Positions 35,120 to 45,912 of a stretch of 64,000 bases of DNA are shown here, piece by piece (positions within the stretch are counted from its first letter, which is position 1; the number at the start of each line of letters is the position of its first letter). The stretch is from Bacillus tianshenii (GTDB lineage Bacteria; Bacillota; Bacilli; Bacillales; Bacillaceae_N): assembly GCA_020524525.2 (NCBI GenBank), contig CP129018.1, forward strand, positions 1,430,115 through 1,494,114, read 5' to 3'. Under the pieces are notes generated by a model that saw only the letters and a program-made list of their open reading frames with translations, was not told the origin of the DNA and searched no databases. The translations under genes and the position numbers were made by a program.

Positions 35120-36525
35120 GGGATCACCTGAATGGTTTTGATTTCTTTTCCAGGACGATAGACGTGAGTAGCACATGACATGCACGGGTCAAATGAACGA
35201 AGAATACGCCCAAGCTCAACAGGATTGTTCTCATCTTGAATCGGCGTTCCAATTAAAGCTTGCTCTACTGTCCCAAGATACTTCTCATCCCGAGTCGAAA
35301 AATCCCACGCAGAAGGCGTGATAATTTGATAGAAGGAAATCACTTGTTGATCTATTTTCAACCAGTGCCCTAAAGCCCCGCGAATTGTATCGGTCAATCC
35401 CTCACCCTCAGCTTGATTTGGAAGTGAATATTGCTTCTGAAGCTCGACCTCAGGAATCACAAGGTCAAGCAAAACAGCCATTATTTCTGTAATCTTCTTC
35501 GTTTCTAGAACTCTTGCAATATCCCGGTCCATCGTTGAAATGCCATTCCGATATTCACCACTTAACCATTGTCTTGCAAGCGGGCCGACTTCATAAGGCA
35601 AGCCATTATACCTTGGTGCTTTAACCCATGAATACCCTTTTTCTTTATCAAGGTCAGGAGTTGTCATCGTCTCAAATGGTGTATACGTTTCAAGCTGGTC
35701 AGCATGCCACGAATACGTAATATTTTCAGTAATATTGGCCGAATTAAACGGAGCAACCTTACCATTTGTATAGACAGACGGCTTCACGTATAGAGGGGAA
35801 ATATCTTGATAATTATAAAACAACCCATAGCTCAAGAAATTTCCATACCCTGCACCAATTTTATAATACTCAGGGTAATATTGGGCAATCGTATACACAT
35901 CTGGAATCATGCTCTCTTCAACAAAAGTGCTGATTGTCTGTAAGGTTGACTTCAGCTGAATGATTTTATCTGCACTAGCCGGCATTGTAATCCCCCCAAT
36001 AAAAACACCGTGGTTATGGGGAGCTTTCCCACCTAAAACAGCAAGCATTTGATGGGCCAGTCTGCTCATTTGCAATGAATCAACATAATGCTTAGCTAGG
36101 CGTGCATTTTCTTTTTCAGGTAGGCGGAAATCTGTATATTCAGAAGCCTGAAGCGGATTAATATTTGGAAGCTTTACAAAGTCAGGGATTGTATGCTGAT
36201 AGAAGTGACGAATGTGATTTTGTAGAAATTCTGCACAATGAATAATATCACGCAAGTACCTTCCTTGTTCTGGTGGTACTACTCCCAGCGCTTGTTCTAA
36301 TGCGAGTGATGATGCAATGGAATGAGCTGCTGAACAGATCCCACAAATACGCTGTGTAAAATAAACAGCATCAAACGGCTTTCTGCCCTGGAGCATTTGT
36401 TCGAAGCCGCGGAATAAAATGCCCTTTGTTTTTGCTTCTGTGACGACGTTGTTTTCTACAGTGACATCCAGCTCCATAAAACCGCTAATCCGCGTAACAG
36501 GATTAAGTATTATTCGTTTTCCCAC
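35116..36525 (-). CDS. [NiFe]-hydrogenase large subunit
   Basis: Catalytic subunit holding the Ni-Fe site. The N-terminal RICGICSAAH (about residues 59-68) and C-terminal DPCMSCATH supply the four cysteine ligands. Fifteen residues (VYRPGKEIKTIQVIP) follow the final His, the peptide removed by the maturation protease encoded next. NHGVFIGGITMP and the GHWLKID segment are also typical. The motif pattern fits group 1 (respiratory uptake) enzymes. It begins one base after the small-subunit stop. No hyp genes for cofactor assembly are in the window. Confidence 0.95.
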   Translation of the reverse strand: MGKRIILNPVTRISGFMELDVTVENNVVTEAKTKGILFRGFEQMLQGRKPFDAVYFTQRICGICSAAHSIASSLALEQALGVVPPEQGRYLRDIIHCAEFLQNHIRHFYQHTIPDFVKLPNINPLQASEYTDFRLPEKENARLAKHYVDSLQMSRLAHQMLAVLGGKAPHNHGVFIGGITMPASADKIIQLKSTLQTISTFVEESMIPDVYTIAQYYPEYYKIGAGYGNFLSYGLFYNYQDISPLYVKPSVYTNGKVAPFNSANITENITYSWHADQLETYTPFETMTTPDLDKEKGYSWVKAPRYNGLPYEVGPLARQWLSGEYRNGISTMDRDIARVLETKKITEIMAVLLDLVIPEVELQKQYSLPNQAEGEGLTDTIRGALGHWLKIDQQVISFYQIITPSAWDFSTRDEKYLGTVEQALIGTPIQDENNPVELGRILRSFDPCMSCATHVYRPGKEIKTIQVIP

Positions 36526-37425
36526 TCATTCATCCTCTCCTGTCGTATTAAAGCTTATAAATGGTGCCATCGCATCAGGAAACCCAAACTGAGCACAGCC
36601 AATACAAGGTGTGCTGTCTCCGATTGGCCAGTTGACGTGTCCGTTCCACTCTCGCGTTGGGCAGTCAACACGTGTAACAGGTCCACGGCAGCCTAACTTA
36701 AACAAGCATTCTTTATCACCAAGCTTTTTTGCAAAGATACCACGATCGAAATAAGGTCTGCGAGGGCACCTGTCGTGTATTAATGTACTGTAAAATAAAA
36801 GCGGCCGCCCCATACTATCCAATTTCGGTTCTCCATATAACACAAGATGTGCAATCGTCCCAAGATACCAATCAGGATTACACGGGCATCCAGGTAACTT
36901 TATGACGGGGCGTTCTAATACACTTTGAAGACCAACTGATTGAGAAGGATTCGGCTTTGCTCCACTCACCCCGCCGTGTGTGGCACAAGCACCAACAGCT
37001 ACGACATGCTTTGCCTTCTCACCAAACATTTTTGCTGCCTCAAGGCCTGTCAGCGGCTTTCCTTTCCACTTCCCGATAATGTTATAGCGTCCATCGTCCT
37101 TTAAGGAAACAGCGCCTTCTACAGAAAGAATAAATTCTTGATCGAGCATACCCATCAGCTTTTCCATTGCTTCTTCGCCTTCTGCAGTCATGAGGCTATT
37201 ATTATATTGAAGGTTAACGAGTGATGTAATCACATATTCAAATGTTGGGTCGAACCCATCAAGAAATGAAATAATATTGCCTGCACAGCCATTTAACTCT
37301 AGATGAATTAAATTCGGTTTGGATTGTCTTCTATCTCTCACATAATGCTGCGCAGTGTGGACAAGCCTTTGGGCTACAGAAGCGTTTGTCACAGACTCTG
37401 GCGGTAATAACCTGCTATTCCCCAT
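36526..37425 (-). CDS. [NiFe]-hydrogenase small subunit, atypical proximal-cluster site
   Basis: Electron-transfer subunit with three Fe-S clusters. Distal-cluster ligands H217, C220, C240 and C246 and medial ligands C255, C274 and C277 are present. The proximal-cluster site is unusual: the usual CxxC reads C47-A-G-N50, with Asn in place of the second Cys. The other ligands would be C147 (GACATHGG) and C180 in PGCPCNP, where C182 is an extra cysteine. In actinobacterial group 1h enzymes an Asp occupies the same place, as I recall. There is no Tat signal or C-terminal membrane helix, so a cytoplasmic enzyme is inferred. The start overlaps the cytochrome b5-like gene by 11 bases. Confidence 0.93.
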   Translation of the reverse strand: MGNSRLLPPESVTNASVAQRLVHTAQHYVRDRRQSKPNLIHLELNGCAGNIISFLDGFDPTFEYVITSLVNLQYNNSLMTAEGEEAMEKLMGMLDQEFILSVEGAVSLKDDGRYNIIGKWKGKPLTGLEAAKMFGEKAKHVVAVGACATHGGVSGAKPNPSQSVGLQSVLERPVIKLPGCPCNPDWYLGTIAHLVLYGEPKLDSMGRPLLFYSTLIHDRCPRRPYFDRGIFAKKLGDKECLFKLGCRGPVTRVDCPTREWNGHVNWPIGDSTPCIGCAQFGFPDAMAPFISFNTTGEDE

Positions 37426-37942
37426 TTGTCAGCCTCCCTACCGGCGTTAGTTGTTGAAGGATCCATTGCTGTCCAGCATGACAAGAAGCAAATGCAGCAG
37501 TTAAATCTTGTCCCGCTCGCAATCCAAAATGTGTAGCAGCTGCCCAAGCCGCATTATTGGTCACATCATAGACAATTCCATTTACAGCGACATAAGCAGG
37601 TTTGCCATTTGTCCCTGTGAAATTTGTCAACTCCTCTTCTGTAAAGGTCCGTGAAGGAGTCGATTGATTAATATACTGACCAGTTGTTAACGGATAGCCA
37701 CTGGAAGGGATATCGGCTTGGTTTGGTGGTTTCATAGGGTTTGAAACAGTTTGTGACGCTTGCAGTTGTTGTAACGTATTCAGTTGCATCCACAGTTGAT
37801 TGAGTAGAATATTTCGCGTAACAGCGTCAGGAGTAATAGATAACAGTTGCATATTATAGCGCATTTCATCAAACAGTCGTTGCAATAAAAGAGGCTGCTG
37901 TCGCAAATAATTAAAAGACCAATGCTGAGTCATCATTGTCAC
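37415..37942 (-). CDS. Cytochrome b5-like haem protein of the hydrogenase operon
   Basis: The N-terminal 100 or so residues are Gln/Leu-rich and probably helical, with no membrane segment. Residues about 102-170 form a bacterial cytochrome b5-like/MAPR domain: FTEEELTNFTGTNGKPAYVA, NGIVYDVTNNAAWAAATHFG, AGQDLTAAFASCHAGQQWI. The two haem-ligand His (in ATHFG and SCHAG) are in place. It is first gene of the hydrogenase operon and overlaps the small-subunit gene. Inferred role: electron acceptor from the distal cluster, in place of the usual membrane cytochrome b. The leader before 37942 carries the promoter region, not clearly resolved. Confidence 0.85.
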   Translation of the reverse strand: MTMMTQHWSFNYLRQQPLLLQRLFDEMRYNMQLLSITPDAVTRNILLNQLWMQLNTLQQLQASQTVSNPMKPPNQADIPSSGYPLTTGQYINQSTPSRTFTEEELTNFTGTNGKPAYVAVNGIVYDVTNNAAWAAATHFGLRAGQDLTAAFASCHAGQQWILQQLTPVGRLTNGE

Positions 37943-37993
37943 CTCATATGTTAAGTTCTAACTACAACATATTAGTGACCCCCTTTAATTATG

Positions 37994-38030
37994 AAAAAAG
38001 CACAGAACCTCTGAAAAGTTCTGTGCTTTA
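37994..38030 (-). terminator. Terminator of the 38 kb small gene
   Basis: AAAGCACAGAAC-TTTTCAGAG-GTTCTGTGCTTTTTTC on the minus strand: 12-bp stem and T-run. Confidence 0.9.
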
Positions 38031-38043
38031 GGCGAATGTCATT

Positions 38044-38226
38044 TTATTTCTTTGATTTATTTCTTTTTTTCATTCTCTTTTTTAATTTCTCTAGTAGTCT
38101 CTCCAGTGCGTTCCGTTTTCGGGGTATGACGCCGATAGAGGGTTGCTGTGAGTTGGTCGAAGTGGCTGAGTTCAATGTTTTCTCATTTTGATACGATTGG
38201 TCATGTTGGATCTCCTGACTATTCAC
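38044..38226 (-). CDS. Small basic hypothetical protein
   Basis: About 60 residues. The first half is polar (Gln, Asn, Ser) and the second half strongly basic with a run of Lys and Arg (LEKLKKRMKKRNKSKK). No recognised domain. GTG 38226 is placed well after AGAAGGTGG; an upstream GTG at 38238 is possible. The dedicated terminator supports a real gene. Nucleic-acid or membrane-surface binding is possible from the charge alone. Confidence 0.55.
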   Translation of the reverse strand: MNSQEIQHDQSYQNEKTLNSATSTNSQQPSIGVIPRKRNALERLLEKLKKRMKKRNKSKK

Positions 38227-38385
38227 AATATTCACCACCTTCTCTTTTAATATACCATCTTCGAAGTAAAATGATAAGCCATGGGAATATATAGCAGAAC
38301 ACTTATCTTCTTAAACCTTTGTTATAAAGAGTGGACTATATTCATAATCTATAACGATGACAATCTAACAAAGCGGGGTGAAACA

Positions 38386-39039
38386 ATGTTACCTGCTCCA
38401 TCTCCAATACAGTCTTCAAAACAACCACTTATACAGGTGATAGGGGAAGGAAAGCTTACTGTCCAGCCTAATCAGGCCATTGTGACGATTGGGGTAACGA
38501 CAGAAGGTATGAACCTTACCGAAGTTCAAGCAGAAAACAGCAAAACCGTCTTAAGAATTATCCATTCACTAAGAGAGCTTGGGATTCCGAAAGAAAAGAT
38601 TCAAACAGATGATTATCGTATTTTGATGGAATATGATTTTATTGATGGAAAGCAAGTGTTTAGAGGATATAATGTGACACATATGCTTCGCGTAACAATT
38701 GATGATATCAACAAAGTCGGCATCGTTGTTGATACTGCTGTCAAAAATGGAACAACGACAATTTCAAATATAAGCTTCACTGTTTCAAATAAACAATTTT
38801 ATTATAATCAAGCATTATCACTTGCTGTAAGAAATGCACAGGAAAAAGCGGCAATTATCGGCCATACGCTCGGTGTCCCTGTTTTTTCAATTCCCGAAGA
38901 AATGGTAGAAGGTGGGGTCACGCCAGAAGCTTATCCAAGTCCACGTGTGTTAGCCGCTTCAACCGAAACGACCCCAATTAGTCCTGGACAAATTGATATT
39001 ATAGCTTCTGTCCGAGCAAAATTCCGCGCACTCTGTTAG
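38386..39039 (+). CDS. SIMPL-domain (DUF541) protein
   Basis: A 217-residue protein with the SIMPL fold: IQVIGEGKLTVQPNQAIVTIG at the start, EKIQTDDYRILMEYDF in the middle, and a long helix AVRNAQEKAAIIGHTLGV. No signal peptide from ATG 38386, which has GGGGTGAAACA upstream; the frame extends to 38281 but lacks a ribosome site. Function of the family is unclear (oxidative-stress tolerance in some bacteria). Confidence 0.87.
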   Translation: MLPAPSPIQSSKQPLIQVIGEGKLTVQPNQAIVTIGVTTEGMNLTEVQAENSKTVLRIIHSLRELGIPKEKIQTDDYRILMEYDFIDGKQVFRGYNVTHMLRVTIDDINKVGIVVDTAVKNGTTTISNISFTVSNKQFYYNQALSLAVRNAQEKAAIIGHTLGVPVFSIPEEMVEGGVTPEAYPSPRVLAASTETTPISPGQIDIIASVRAKFRALC

Positions 39040-39048
39040 CAATCATAA

Positions 39049-39085
39049 GAAAATGGGTGGTTCATTGATTAGCCACCCATTTTCC
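39049..39085. terminator. Bidirectional terminator between SIMPL and MFS genes
   Basis: GAAAATGGGTGG and CCACCCATTTTC form a 12-bp stem around a 12-base loop. Confidence 0.82.
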
Positions 39086-40340
39086 CTGGCATTTCACTTT
39101 CTGCAAACCTTACTCTTTTTTGATGCAAATGAATTTTAACAGCCCCGATTGCCCCTAATAAGCTTACAGCTGATGAAAGAATAAAGACACCAATATAATG
39201 ATGGGTTACATCAATAATATAGCCTGTTACGACTGGCGAAACCACTTGCCCAACACTAAAAAAGATCGTAATAAAACCCATTGCCATCGGAACGTAACGA
39301 ATGTTAATATAATCCGTCACACTTGCATTCATAATTGTCGGCACCGCCCACAGTGTCATCCCGTAAACTAACACTTCTAATAAAATTAGGATGTTTGCGT
39401 AAGTAACACTTAAAGCAAATAGAATAACAAATTGAATGAATAACACAATCGAAAGGGTATACATCCGGCCAAGCCTGTCCGATGTACCTCCCCAAAGAAA
39501 ACCGCTTATAATACTAGCTAACCCAGCTCCCGAAAAGAACAACCCGGCAGTTTCTTCAGAAAACGCCCGATCACTAATTAAGTAATCAACTAAAAAAGTA
39601 GAAAAGATTAAATAACTAAACCCCCATGTTAAGTAAATAATCCCAATCATCCAAATGACTTTGTTTTTGTAAACGCTATCATTCTTCTGGTCTGTTTCTT
39701 TTGTTGAATGAGAAATCACTGTGCTATTAAGCTTCTCACCTACAGGCGATAGATTTACTTGCTTTGGTGAGTTTTTCAACCAGACGATATTAAGGAAAAT
39801 AAAGACACCGATAATCGCTGCTAGCAAAACCCAGCTTAATCGCCAGCCAGAATCAGCATAGTTTGTCACAATCGCTGGTACGATGATGCCGCTTATTACA
39901 ATACCAACACCAGCGCCACCCATGACAATTCCAATTGCCATTCCTCTTTTATCTTTCGCAAACCATTGACCTGCAAGCCCCATGGCTGGAATTGATGACC
40001 CGCCAGAACCCAGTCCCATTAACAAACATCCAGCGTATGCCACCCAAAACCCATTTGCATTTGCGCATAAGACCATTCCTACCGCAACAATTAGCAGTGA
40101 AGTGTTTAATACTGCTTTTGCTCCAAACTTAATTGTAAAATTGCCAATAATTGCAACACTAATTAAGTAACCTAAAAACGCTGCTGAAGCCACAAACCCA
40201 ATCTCTTTATAATCAAGCTGCAAGCCTTCTCTCATAAACGGTAAAATGGCCCCGAGAGAAAACCTCCCAAATCCAAGGCTTCCAAGCATCGTCAGCACCA
40301 ATAATGCAAGGATAAACCAACCTCTATGTAGCCCTTTCAA
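39069..40340 (-). CDS. MFS transporter (YbfB/CynX-like)
   Basis: A 12-segment major facilitator protein of 423 residues. The N-terminal half has GFGRFSLGAILPFMREGLQL, the loop FGAKAVLNTS, and LLMGLGSGGSSIPAMGLAGQWF. Half two has the mirrored loop GGTSDRLGRMYT. Related proteins carry organic anions, but the substrate is not predictable. Single gene between two terminators. Confidence 0.87.
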   Translation of the reverse strand: MKGLHRGWFILALLVLTMLGSLGFGRFSLGAILPFMREGLQLDYKEIGFVASAAFLGYLISVAIIGNFTIKFGAKAVLNTSLLIVAVGMVLCANANGFWVAYAGCLLMGLGSGGSSIPAMGLAGQWFAKDKRGMAIGIVMGGAGVGIVISGIIVPAIVTNYADSGWRLSWVLLAAIIGVFIFLNIVWLKNSPKQVNLSPVGEKLNSTVISHSTKETDQKNDSVYKNKVIWMIGIIYLTWGFSYLIFSTFLVDYLISDRAFSEETAGLFFSGAGLASIISGFLWGGTSDRLGRMYTLSIVLFIQFVILFALSVTYANILILLEVLVYGMTLWAVPTIMNASVTDYINIRYVPMAMGFITIFFSVGQVVSPVVTGYIIDVTHHYIGVFILSSAVSLLGAIGAVKIHLHQKRVRFAESEMPGKMGG

Positions 40341-40445
40341 CGATATTCCCCCTCCCTTATAAAGTTAAGAAAATTCAGACATATAACTTTATAATAAGCG
40401 ATTTCTTATTTTATTTCAATTTTTGGCAAATGAAATGAAGAACAA

Positions 40446-40478
40446 GATCAGACCTCTTTGCATGCAGAGAGGCTGATC
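40446..40478 (-). terminator. Terminator of the U32 gene
   Basis: GATCAGCCTCT and AGAGGTCTGATC pair with one bulge around GCATGC; TTGTTCTTC follows on the minus strand. Confidence 0.65.
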
Positions 40479-40494
40479 TCAAAATGTACAATTA

Positions 40495-42975
40495 CTACTT
40501 AATAAGTTGACCTCGTGTAACACCAAGCTGGTTCGTTGCTTTAAGTGTACGCCATACACTTGAGCCTGTACGCTTTCCATTTAAGGCTTCTTCATAAAGA
40601 TGAATGACTTCCTGGACTTTTTCCCCTGTTTCTTCAAGGAATTCAATCCGATAATTCTCTACACCTAATTCCATAAAGTTTGGTAAATATTCGGCACCTG
40701 ACTGCTCAATCGCATTATAGACCGTATTGCGGCATCCGATGTCCACACGCACAGGGTGAGTCATACCGATTCTATCTTGTAAAGAAATGCGGTGCTCCTC
40801 ACACGGACGGCCACAGTTCGTATAATCCGTACCGTCACTTAAGAAAGTACAATAAACACAGTGTTCGGTATGGAACATCGGCAAATGCTGATGAATGACG
40901 ACTTCCATCTTATCCGTTTGTGATCGTTCTAATAGATCAATCATTTGCTCAATATTTAGGTCATATGACGGTGTAACGCGATCCAACCCACGTTCAATAA
41001 ATAAGTTAACGGCTCTATGATTCGCAATATTTAATGAAAAGTCTCCGATTAGCTGCATACCAAAGTCTTGCTTCGTAAAATATTCGACAGCTCCAAGGCT
41101 TCTGACAAGAACCGCATCTGGACGGGCTTTAATCATTCCATTTAAAATACCATTCTCACCTGGCATATGAATACGTGGGGTCGCCAGTGCAATCAGCTTA
41201 CCGTATTTGCGTGCTGTTTCAACAGATTGCGGATAATCTGTTGTAAATTCAAAGTCTACATAAATCCATTCTACATTTGTCTTACATGCCGCCTCTACTT
41301 GTTCCATCGTACGGCATAAAGGAATAAGGTTCGTCGCCTTAGCTGGTGCTGTTTGCTGTGTTGCTTCAAGCTTAACGGAACGCTTTTCGTACTGCCTTGG
41401 CTGTTTCCGTAAATGAATTAACTCCTCTACTGCAGCTCGGCGCATTCTGTTTAGCTCTTTAACAGGCAGGATAATCTCCTCTTCAAATTGTGCCTCAACT
41501 TCTGCAAGCTCAAAAATCGTCCCGCCAAGACGACCCCATTGTTCACTCAAATACGCTATGGTAAGTGGACGCTTCATTGCTTCTTCTAGTGTTTTTTCTG
41601 ATGTTACAACGATTTCATTACCCGTCACTAGGTCTTTCCACGTACTGATAAGCGGCTGTCCTGCTCTTCCTTTCGCTGTAATCGAAACAGGGAATAAATG
41701 GTGTGATTGCTCTGCTTCATATGTTTTACGGAGACGATTATCTAACTCCTGGTCACTTGTTTTCCAAATACGGTTACCAACCTTCACTTTTGTTAAATTC
41801 ACGTCATGACGACCAGGTACAATTTCAATCAATCCGCTTTTGACTTCACCTTCTAATTTCGTTCCACGCTTTCGAATATCGTAGACACGTCCACCTTCTT
41901 CTTTTTGGTCAGGGCGTCCTGCATCAAACACAATCCCATCCCCGCGTTTTAACGGTGCCTCGATATCACATAGCACGGCATCCTTTAAGATTTTCTTAAC
42001 CGTACCTAAGTAAACTCCACGGCTCTTCGGAAACGTCCCATCAAGAAGCTGCTTATGGTTCGTCCCTTTTAAGAAGCCGTATGTAAACCCACGACTAAAC
42101 GATTGCTGGAGTTCCCGCACCTCAGATTGAGACGGTTGATAGTCTTGTCCTTGCAACGCTTCATCAATTGCTTTGCGATATTTACTTACCACGTTTGCAA
42201 CATATTCAGGAGACTTTAAGCGGCCTTCTACTTTGAAAGATGACACACCTGCTTCAATTAGCTCAGGAACGATTTCTAGGGCAGCTAAATCTTTCGGTGA
42301 TAACACATAAGCGACATCACCCATTTCCTTCACTTCACCGTCAACAATTAAGTCATATGGAAGGCGGCATGCTTGAGCACATTCACCTCGGTTAGCTGAG
42401 CGTCCACCCCACATTTCAGAAGTTAAGCACTGTCCTGAATAGGAAACACAGAGGGCACCATGAACGAAAACTTCAAGCGGCACATTTGTTTTTTCTGAGA
42501 TTTTTTGAATATGCTTCATATTGTTTTCTCGGCCAAGGACCATTACTTCTAGGTCATATGGCTTTAGAAATTCGACCGCTTCTGTAGACGTGATTGTCAT
42601 TTGTGTCGAGCCATGAATCGGAAAATCTGGAGAGACTTCGCGAATCATTTGCATCAGCCCCATATCTTGGACAATTAATGCATCTACGCCTGCTTCGATA
42701 CAGGCTTCAACAAGCAGCTTTGCTTCCTCTAATTCATTTTCAAACACTAAAATATTAAACGTTACATAACCCCGAACATTGTATTTATGCAAATACGCCA
42801 TAATGTCAGGCAGTTCTTCCATTCGAAAGTTTTTCGCACGAACACGCGCATTATATTTATCAACGCCAAAATAAACGGCATCTGCTCCATTTGCTACAGC
42901 GGCGCGCATGCATTCCCAGTTTCCAGCAGGCGCCAATAATTCAACAGTATTACGAGTGATTTGTTTCACGCACAT
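40495..42975 (-). CDS. U32 peptidase-family protein (RlhA/TrhP-like RNA hydroxylation enzyme)
   Basis: The N-terminal U32 barrel begins with ELLAPAGNWECMRAAVANGADAVYFG and contains the family signature FKVEGRLKSPEYV, plus Cys residues in GQCLTSEMWGGRSANRGEC and CRLPYDLI that bind a cluster or metal in related enzymes. A DUF3656-like middle part and a second U32-like unit with CVYCTFLSDGTDYTNCGRPC bring it to 826 residues. E. coli RlhA and TrhP of this family hydroxylate rRNA and tRNA with prephenate; this activity is inferred. ATG 42975 follows GGAAGG; the frame extends to 43002. Confidence 0.87.
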   Translation of the reverse strand: MCVKQITRNTVELLAPAGNWECMRAAVANGADAVYFGVDKYNARVRAKNFRMEELPDIMAYLHKYNVRGYVTFNILVFENELEEAKLLVEACIEAGVDALIVQDMGLMQMIREVSPDFPIHGSTQMTITSTEAVEFLKPYDLEVMVLGRENNMKHIQKISEKTNVPLEVFVHGALCVSYSGQCLTSEMWGGRSANRGECAQACRLPYDLIVDGEVKEMGDVAYVLSPKDLAALEIVPELIEAGVSSFKVEGRLKSPEYVANVVSKYRKAIDEALQGQDYQPSQSEVRELQQSFSRGFTYGFLKGTNHKQLLDGTFPKSRGVYLGTVKKILKDAVLCDIEAPLKRGDGIVFDAGRPDQKEEGGRVYDIRKRGTKLEGEVKSGLIEIVPGRHDVNLTKVKVGNRIWKTSDQELDNRLRKTYEAEQSHHLFPVSITAKGRAGQPLISTWKDLVTGNEIVVTSEKTLEEAMKRPLTIAYLSEQWGRLGGTIFELAEVEAQFEEEIILPVKELNRMRRAAVEELIHLRKQPRQYEKRSVKLEATQQTAPAKATNLIPLCRTMEQVEAACKTNVEWIYVDFEFTTDYPQSVETARKYGKLIALATPRIHMPGENGILNGMIKARPDAVLVRSLGAVEYFTKQDFGMQLIGDFSLNIANHRAVNLFIERGLDRVTPSYDLNIEQMIDLLERSQTDKMEVVIHQHLPMFHTEHCVYCTFLSDGTDYTNCGRPCEEHRISLQDRIGMTHPVRVDIGCRNTVYNAIEQSGAEYLPNFMELGVENYRIEFLEETGEKVQEVIHLYEEALNGKRTGSSVWRTLKATNQLGVTRGQLIK

Positions 42976-43100
42976 CTCAATCCTTCCAAATTTTCTTTCC
43001 AACTCTTTATTTTACTTGAAATGTGCTTTAATTGACATGTTTTTTTCCGATTTCTCACCTTTTCAAGGCAAACTGTGTCGCTAATACGTACTAGAAATGA

Positions 43101-44762
<1,662 letters not shown>

Positions 44763-44763
44763 A

Positions 44764-44801
44764 AAAAGAAGCGCAAATCGATTTGATTTGCGCTTCTTTT
44801 C
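44764..44801. terminator. Bidirectional terminator between ykpA and the Ter operon
   Basis: AAAAGAAGCGCAAATC and GATTTGCGCTTCTTTT form a perfect 16-bp stem; T-runs both ways. Confidence 0.92.
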
Positions 44802-44802
44802 T

Positions 44803-45885
44803 TTAATGCCGCATCTTTTTTATATCATCTTGAAGCTTATGAATTCGCTCTGTTCCTTCAGCACGAAGACGTTTATTCTCTTCTTCAATGGAACGTGTTT
44901 CTTCCATTCCTTTGACGATAATTTGCCATGATTCTTCAATTGTATCAATATCAACACTTGGACGCCCTGCAAGCTTTGCAATTTCCGTGCTTTGCTGTGA
45001 AATGTTTTCCGCATTACGGCGAATCATCTCATTTGTACGGCGGTCAAGCTCATTCAATGAATCCGCAACCAGCTTTTGACGTTTTGCAGCGACAGCTTGG
45101 ATCACACTATTTTTAAAAATCGGGATTGTTGTTACAAACGCCGAGTTTATCTTCCCAACAAGGCGGCTGTTCCCGCGCTGTAGAAGACGGATTTGAGGGG
45201 CTGTTTGAATAGCAACCATTCTTGCCATTTCCAAATCATAAATTCGTTCTTCTAATGCCTGTACAGAATTTGTTAACGTGTTAAGTTCCATTTGAGCAAG
45301 CTGATCGCCTGATTGAACTTTTTGCTCGTATTCTGGCACCATTGCTTTTAATTCTTCGAGCTTGAGTTGTCCTGCCACCACATATTTCTCTAATTCTAAG
45401 TAATATTCAACATTATGCTGATACATTTCATCAAGCGTTGTAGTCGTTTTTACCATTTGATCTTTGTAATTGGAAATTTCAACATGAATTTTTTCAATTT
45501 CACCACCAAGCGTTTGGTATTTGCTAAAGATTTTCTCAATCATCTTTTCACCGCGGTTAAACATTTTACCGATAAACCCTTTTGGTTCTTCGAAATCTTT
45601 CTTATCAAAACGGTCCATCACTTTTCCAAGCTGCTTTAGCATTTTACTTGAATCACTAACTTCTGAAGATTGCATCATCGATAGAATCCGATCTGAAAAT
45701 TGCGAGATTTGAATAGCTGGTTCTTTCCCAAACTCTAATAACTCATTTTGATTGCGATGGTCTATTTGGTGTGCAAGTTGCTGAACTTCTGGTTCTTTTC
45801 TCAGTTGAATTCGCGTATCATCCGCTTCTTCTTTTGTTAAAATATCTTCTTGCTCGACGGAAACAGGATTGTGCTGCTCACTCAT
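44803..45885 (-). CDS. yceH: TelA/KlaA-family toxic-anion resistance protein (YceH)
   Basis: Helical protein of about 360 residues with extended coiled-coil character throughout. Conserved segments include FGKEPAIQISQFSDRIL, LMDRFDKKDFEEPKGFIGKMF (as VMDRFDKK...), and VATKRQKLVADSLNELDRRTNEML-like AVAAKRQKLVADSLNELDRRT. The family is tied to tellurite and envelope stress, mechanism unclear. ATG 45885 follows GAGAGGAG. It is the last gene of the Ter operon. Confidence 0.9.
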   Translation of the reverse strand: MSEQHNPVSVEQEDILTKEEADDTRIQLRKEPEVQQLAHQIDHRNQNELLEFGKEPAIQISQFSDRILSMMQSSEVSDSSKMLKQLGKVMDRFDKKDFEEPKGFIGKMFNRGEKMIEKIFSKYQTLGGEIEKIHVEISNYKDQMVKTTTTLDEMYQHNVEYYLELEKYVVAGQLKLEELKAMVPEYEQKVQSGDQLAQMELNTLTNSVQALEERIYDLEMARMVAIQTAPQIRLLQRGNSRLVGKINSAFVTTIPIFKNSVIQAVAAKRQKLVADSLNELDRRTNEMIRRNAENISQQSTEIAKLAGRPSVDIDTIEESWQIIVKGMEETRSIEEENKRLRAEGTERIHKLQDDIKKMRH

Positions 45886-45912
45886 CGAATCACTCCTCTC
45901 CATTTTCAACCT

